Assembly: GCA_937958075.1 (NCBI GenBank)
Contig: CALFFB010000162.1
Location: forward strand, 1-8,220
Source: an uncultured Geobacteraceae bacterium
GTDB lineage: Bacteria; Desulfobacterota; Desulfuromonadia; Desulfuromonadales; Geopsychrobacteraceae
Direction: 5' to 3'
Length of the DNA stretch: 8,220 bases
The notes beneath the pieces are model-generated. The model ran no database searches, had not been told where the DNA came from, and saw only the letters and a list, made by a program, of their open reading frames with translations. The translations under genes were made by a program, and so were the position numbers. Each line of letters opens with the position of its first letter. Within the stretch, counting starts at the first letter, position 1. This document shows positions 6,239 through 8,220 of this stretch, in pieces.

Positions 6239-7544
6239 TGGTTGTCAGCTTCCGGCCACAGCCTGTGCGGAAGAGATCGCCCGGCGCCAGCTGGAATTAC
6301 TGAAACGGCATGTACTGTATCTGGAGCGGAATTCACCCTTTTACCGGCAGTGTTTCACTGAGATCGGGTTTTGCGCCGGAGAGCTGCAGGCCCTTGAGCA
6401 GCTGCGGGACCTGCCGCTGACCAGCAAGAAACAGCTGGCAGCGGACAACAGGGCCTTCCTGGCCGTGCCGGAAGTGGCGGTCGTTGATGTTTGTACCACT
6501 TCCGGGACCACCGGTACGCCGGTGGTGGTGTGGCAGACGGAAGGGGATTTGCTGCGGCTGGCCGAAAACGAGTGCCAGGCGTTTATCGCTGCCGGGGTAA
6601 CACCTGAAGATCGTGTGCTTGTTGCCGCCGCCCTTGATCGCGGGTTCATGGCGGGGCTCGCCTATTTTCTGGGCTTGAGGAAACTGGGGGCGGCGGTGCT
6701 GCGTGCCGGTTCCAGTTCCCTGGATTATCTGCGCGAGATGCTGCTGCTGCAGCGGCCACAGGTTCTGGTCGGGGTGCCCAGTCTGTTCCTCGCCCTGGGG
6801 CACCATCTGCAGCAGGCGGGTCCTGATCTGCGGCAGCTTGGGGTCAGAACACTTGTTTGTATCGGCGAGCCGGTGCGCGGCGAGGACCTGAGGCTTTCGG
6901 CACTGGGCACGGAACTGCAGTCCTGTTGGGGTGCTTCCGTGCTGGGAACCTATGCCGGCACCGAGATCGCCACCGCTTTTGCTGATTGTGCCGTCGGCGC
7001 CTGCGGTGGTCATCTGCTGCCGGAACTGGCCCTGGTGGAGATTCTCGATGCGGCCGGTGCGCCGGTGGCGGCAGGGGAGGTCGGTGAGGTGGTCGTGACT
7101 CCCCTGGGGATTGAGGGAACGCCCCTGCTGCGCTATCGTACCGGTGACCTGGCGCGGCTGCATCACGGGCCTTGTGTCTGTGGTCGGATCACCCCCCGCC
7201 TGGGGCCGATCATCGGGCGGCGTGAACAGATGCTCAAATGCCGTGGCACGACCCTGTTTCCGGCGACGATCACCGCGGCACTGCAGGAGCTGCCGGCGAT
7301 TCGGGGACATTATCTGGAGGTCTATTCTGCTCACGATCTGGTGGATGATGTGCGGGTGGTTGTCGGCTGTTGTGACCCCCAGATCAGGGCCGAAGACATC
7401 AGCGGCCTCATTGCCGCGCGCAGCCGGGTCAAACTGGAGGTGAGGGTATGTTCTCCGGAGGAAGTGTACCGCAAAACCCATCCCGGTCATCGGCGCAAGC
7501 CGGTCACCTTTTTTGATTATCGACACCAACGCCCTTCGCAATAA
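6228..7544 (+). CDS. PaaK-like AMP-forming aryl acid ligase (phenylacetate-CoA ligase family)
   Basis: From the ATG at 6228 this is a 438-residue adenylate-forming enzyme. In-frame ATGs also occur at 6204 and 6222, so the start is uncertain by 2-8 residues; AGGA at 6219-6222 suits 6228. The N-terminus LLKRHVLYLERNSPFYR is typical of the PaaK family. Motifs are the P-loop TSGTTGTP (91-98), YAGTE (242-246), YRTGD (303-307), the PaaK-style CVCGR (316-320) and GRREQMLKCRG (330-340). A C-terminal Lys424 in HRRKPV is a candidate catalytic lysine. It should adenylate an aryl carboxylic acid and form a CoA or ACP thioester. With an ammonia lyase gene 11 bases downstream, the likely substrate is 4-coumarate or another cinnamate-type acid, making it the starter-unit loader. 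Characterised aryl polyene pathways have a ligase at this step; the PaaK subtype is the noteworthy feature. Confidence 0.88.
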   Translation: MPFNGCQLPATACAEEIARRQLELLKRHVLYLERNSPFYRQCFTEIGFCAGELQALEQLRDLPLTSKKQLAADNRAFLAVPEVAVVDVCTTSGTTGTPVVVWQTEGDLLRLAENECQAFIAAGVTPEDRVLVAAALDRGFMAGLAYFLGLRKLGAAVLRAGSSSLDYLREMLLLQRPQVLVGVPSLFLALGHHLQQAGPDLRQLGVRTLVCIGEPVRGEDLRLSALGTELQSCWGASVLGTYAGTEIATAFADCAVGACGGHLLPELALVEILDAAGAPVAAGEVGEVVVTPLGIEGTPLLRYRTGDLARLHHGPCVCGRITPRLGPIIGRREQMLKCRGTTLFPATITAALQELPAIRGHYLEVYSAHDLVDDVRVVVGCCDPQIRAEDISGLIAARSRVKLEVRVCSPEEVYRKTHPGHRRKPVTFFDYRHQRPSQ

Positions 7545-7547
7545 AGG
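7543..7547 (+). promoter_or_regulatory. Ribosome binding site of the ammonia lyase gene
   Basis: AAAGG overlaps the ligase stop codon and lies 8 bases before the ATG at 7556. Confidence 0.6.
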
Positions 7548-7555
7548 TCAGTACC

Positions 7556-8220
7556 ATGCCCGATACAGCCACCGTGATCCTCGACGGCAACAGCCTTTCC
7601 ATCAATGATATTGTCGCCATCGGCGTCGGAGACAAGCAGGTTTCCCTTGATCCGGCCGCCCTGGAGCGGTGCCGCGCCAGCCGCCGCTTTCTTGAGGAGG
7701 AGGTCGCCGCCAGGCGGATTATCTACGGGGTCAACACCTCCTTCGGCCCCATGTGCAACAAGATTATCGACGATGAGGAAATTGAAGCCCTGCAGGTCAA
7801 TCTGATCCGCAGCCATGCCGCCGGTCTGGGGGATCCTCTTAAGGATTATATCGCCATCGCAGTGATGGTGGTGCGCCTCAATACCCTGGTCAAGGGCTAC
7901 AGCGGGGTGCGCATCGAACTGCTCGAACACATGCAGTGGATGATCAATCAGCGGCTGGCGGCCTACATTCCCGAGTGCGGCAGTGTCGGCGCTTCCGGTG
8001 ACCTGATCCATCTGGCGCATCTGGCCCTGGCGATTATCGGCGAGGGGCAGCTCTACGACCGGGGGGTCTTGCGTCCGGCGGCCGAAGTTTATGCCGAACA
8101 GGGGCGCACGCCCGTGCGCCTGAGCTTCAAGGAGGGGATTGCCCTGATGAACGGCACCAGCGCCATGACCGCCCTGGCGGCCTTCGCCCTGTTCGGGGCG
8201 CGCAAGCTGCTCAACCTCAG
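7556..8220 (+). CDS. MIO-dependent aromatic amino acid ammonia lyase, probably tyrosine ammonia lyase-like (3' end outside window)
   Basis: About 221 residues of a roughly 500-residue enzyme are present. The family removes ammonia from His, Phe or Tyr, using a self-formed 4-methylideneimidazole-5-one group. The MIO-forming tripeptide Ala146-Ser147-Gly148 is intact within VGASGDL, and the catalytic Tyr57 lies in YGVNTSFG. The substrate-selectivity pair is Ser86-His87 in NLIRSHAAG. A Ser-His pair is found in histidine ammonia lyases but, as I recall, also in the tyrosine ammonia lyase of the Flavobacterium flexirubin cluster, whose NLIRSH segment and GEGxLY/LMNGTS-like motifs look very similar. 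The cluster context (aryl acid ligase, ACP, ketosynthases) favours tyrosine to 4-coumarate as starter. A histidine-degradation HutH is less likely because no hut genes are nearby. The last two bases are an incomplete codon. Confidence 0.9.
   Translation, partial: MPDTATVILDGNSLSINDIVAIGVGDKQVSLDPAALERCRASRRFLEEEVAARRIIYGVNTSFGPMCNKIIDDEEIEALQVNLIRSHAAGLGDPLKDYIAIAVMVVRLNTLVKGYSGVRIELLEHMQWMINQRLAAYIPECGSVGASGDLIHLAHLALAIIGEGQLYDRGVLRPAAEVYAEQGRTPVRLSFKEGIALMNGTSAMTALAAFALFGARKLLNL

Larger units (their letters stand above)
493..8220 (+). other. Aryl polyene / flexirubin-like biosynthetic gene cluster (partial)
   Basis: Eight consecutive genes form one probable operon: ketoreductase, ketosynthase 1, polyene-type flavoenzyme, ketosynthase 2, ACP, PlsC-like acyltransferase, aryl acid ligase and aromatic ammonia lyase. 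Gaps are 36 bp or less, and several genes overlap. This combination of a lyase plus ligase for an aryl starter with type II FAS-like extension enzymes is the hallmark of aryl polyene and related pigments. No promoter or terminator is visible within it, so transcription starts upstream and continues past the window. Dehydratase, thioesterase, LolA and MMPL-exporter genes are not seen and would be expected in the flanks. Confidence 0.82.

Noticed and set aside
6333..7541. Long antisense open frame (402 codons) opposite the aryl ligase
   Set aside because: Low-complexity, Gln/Arg/His-rich translation without motifs; the + strand ligase explains the region.
7556..8220. Ammonia lyase as HutH of histidine degradation
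   Set aside because: The family similarity is real, but the neighbouring aryl ligase, ACP and ketosynthases and the flexirubin-TAL-like pocket segment favour an aromatic starter role; not fully excluded because the 3' end is missing.

Overview
The window is a compact, single-strand (+) operon of GC-rich bacterial DNA. It is almost entirely coding: the longest gap between genes is about 36 bp. The genes are co-directional and several overlap by a few bases, so translational coupling is likely. The host looks like a Gram-negative bacterium, judging from GC-rich codon use, a lipoprotein-like BamE/SmpA-type protein at the left edge, and a type II fatty-acid-synthase-like gene set. A deltaproteobacterium of the Desulfuromonas/Geobacter kind would fit, but the sequence alone does not prove it.

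Layout from left to right: (1) the 3' part of a gene for a BamE/SmpA-like, probably exported protein (1-471). (2) A FabG-type 3-ketoacyl-ACP reductase (493-1221). (3) A FabB-like ketosynthase that appears to start at TTG (1239-2453). (4) An FAD-dependent oxidoreductase of the phytoene desaturase / carotenoid isomerase / RetSat superfamily (2459-3934). (5) A second, FabF-like ketosynthase (3925-5160). (6) An acyl carrier protein starting at GTG (5153-5407). (7) A PlsC-type acyltransferase (5444-6238). (8) A phenylacetate-CoA-ligase-like AMP-forming aryl acid ligase (6228-7544). (9) The 5' part of an MIO-dependent aromatic amino acid ammonia lyase (7556 to the window end), whose visible substrate-pocket residues resemble tyrosine ammonia lyases of flexirubin-type clusters.

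Together these genes read as a type II PKS/FAS-like pathway primed by an aryl acid, that is, an aryl polyene (APE), flexirubin or xanthomonadin-like pigment cluster. In the inferred scheme the ammonia lyase makes a cinnamate-type acid (probably 4-coumarate), and the PaaK-like ligase activates it and loads it on the ACP. The two ketosynthases and the ketoreductase extend it, the FAD enzyme tailors or isomerises the polyene, and the PlsC-like acyltransferase attaches the acyl chain to a lipid or glycolipid anchor. Dehydratase, thioesterase, LolA-like and MMPL exporter genes that normally complete APE clusters are not in the window and would be expected outside it.

The most unusual points are: a ketoreductase whose conserved catalytic-tetrad Asn is His; a carotenoid-desaturase-like flavoenzyme placed between two ketosynthases; two ketosynthases that both keep full Cys-His-His triads, with no obvious chain-length factor; and a PaaK-type ligase as the probable starter-unit loader. 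No RNA genes, insertion sequences, CRISPR arrays, terminators or clear promoters were found.
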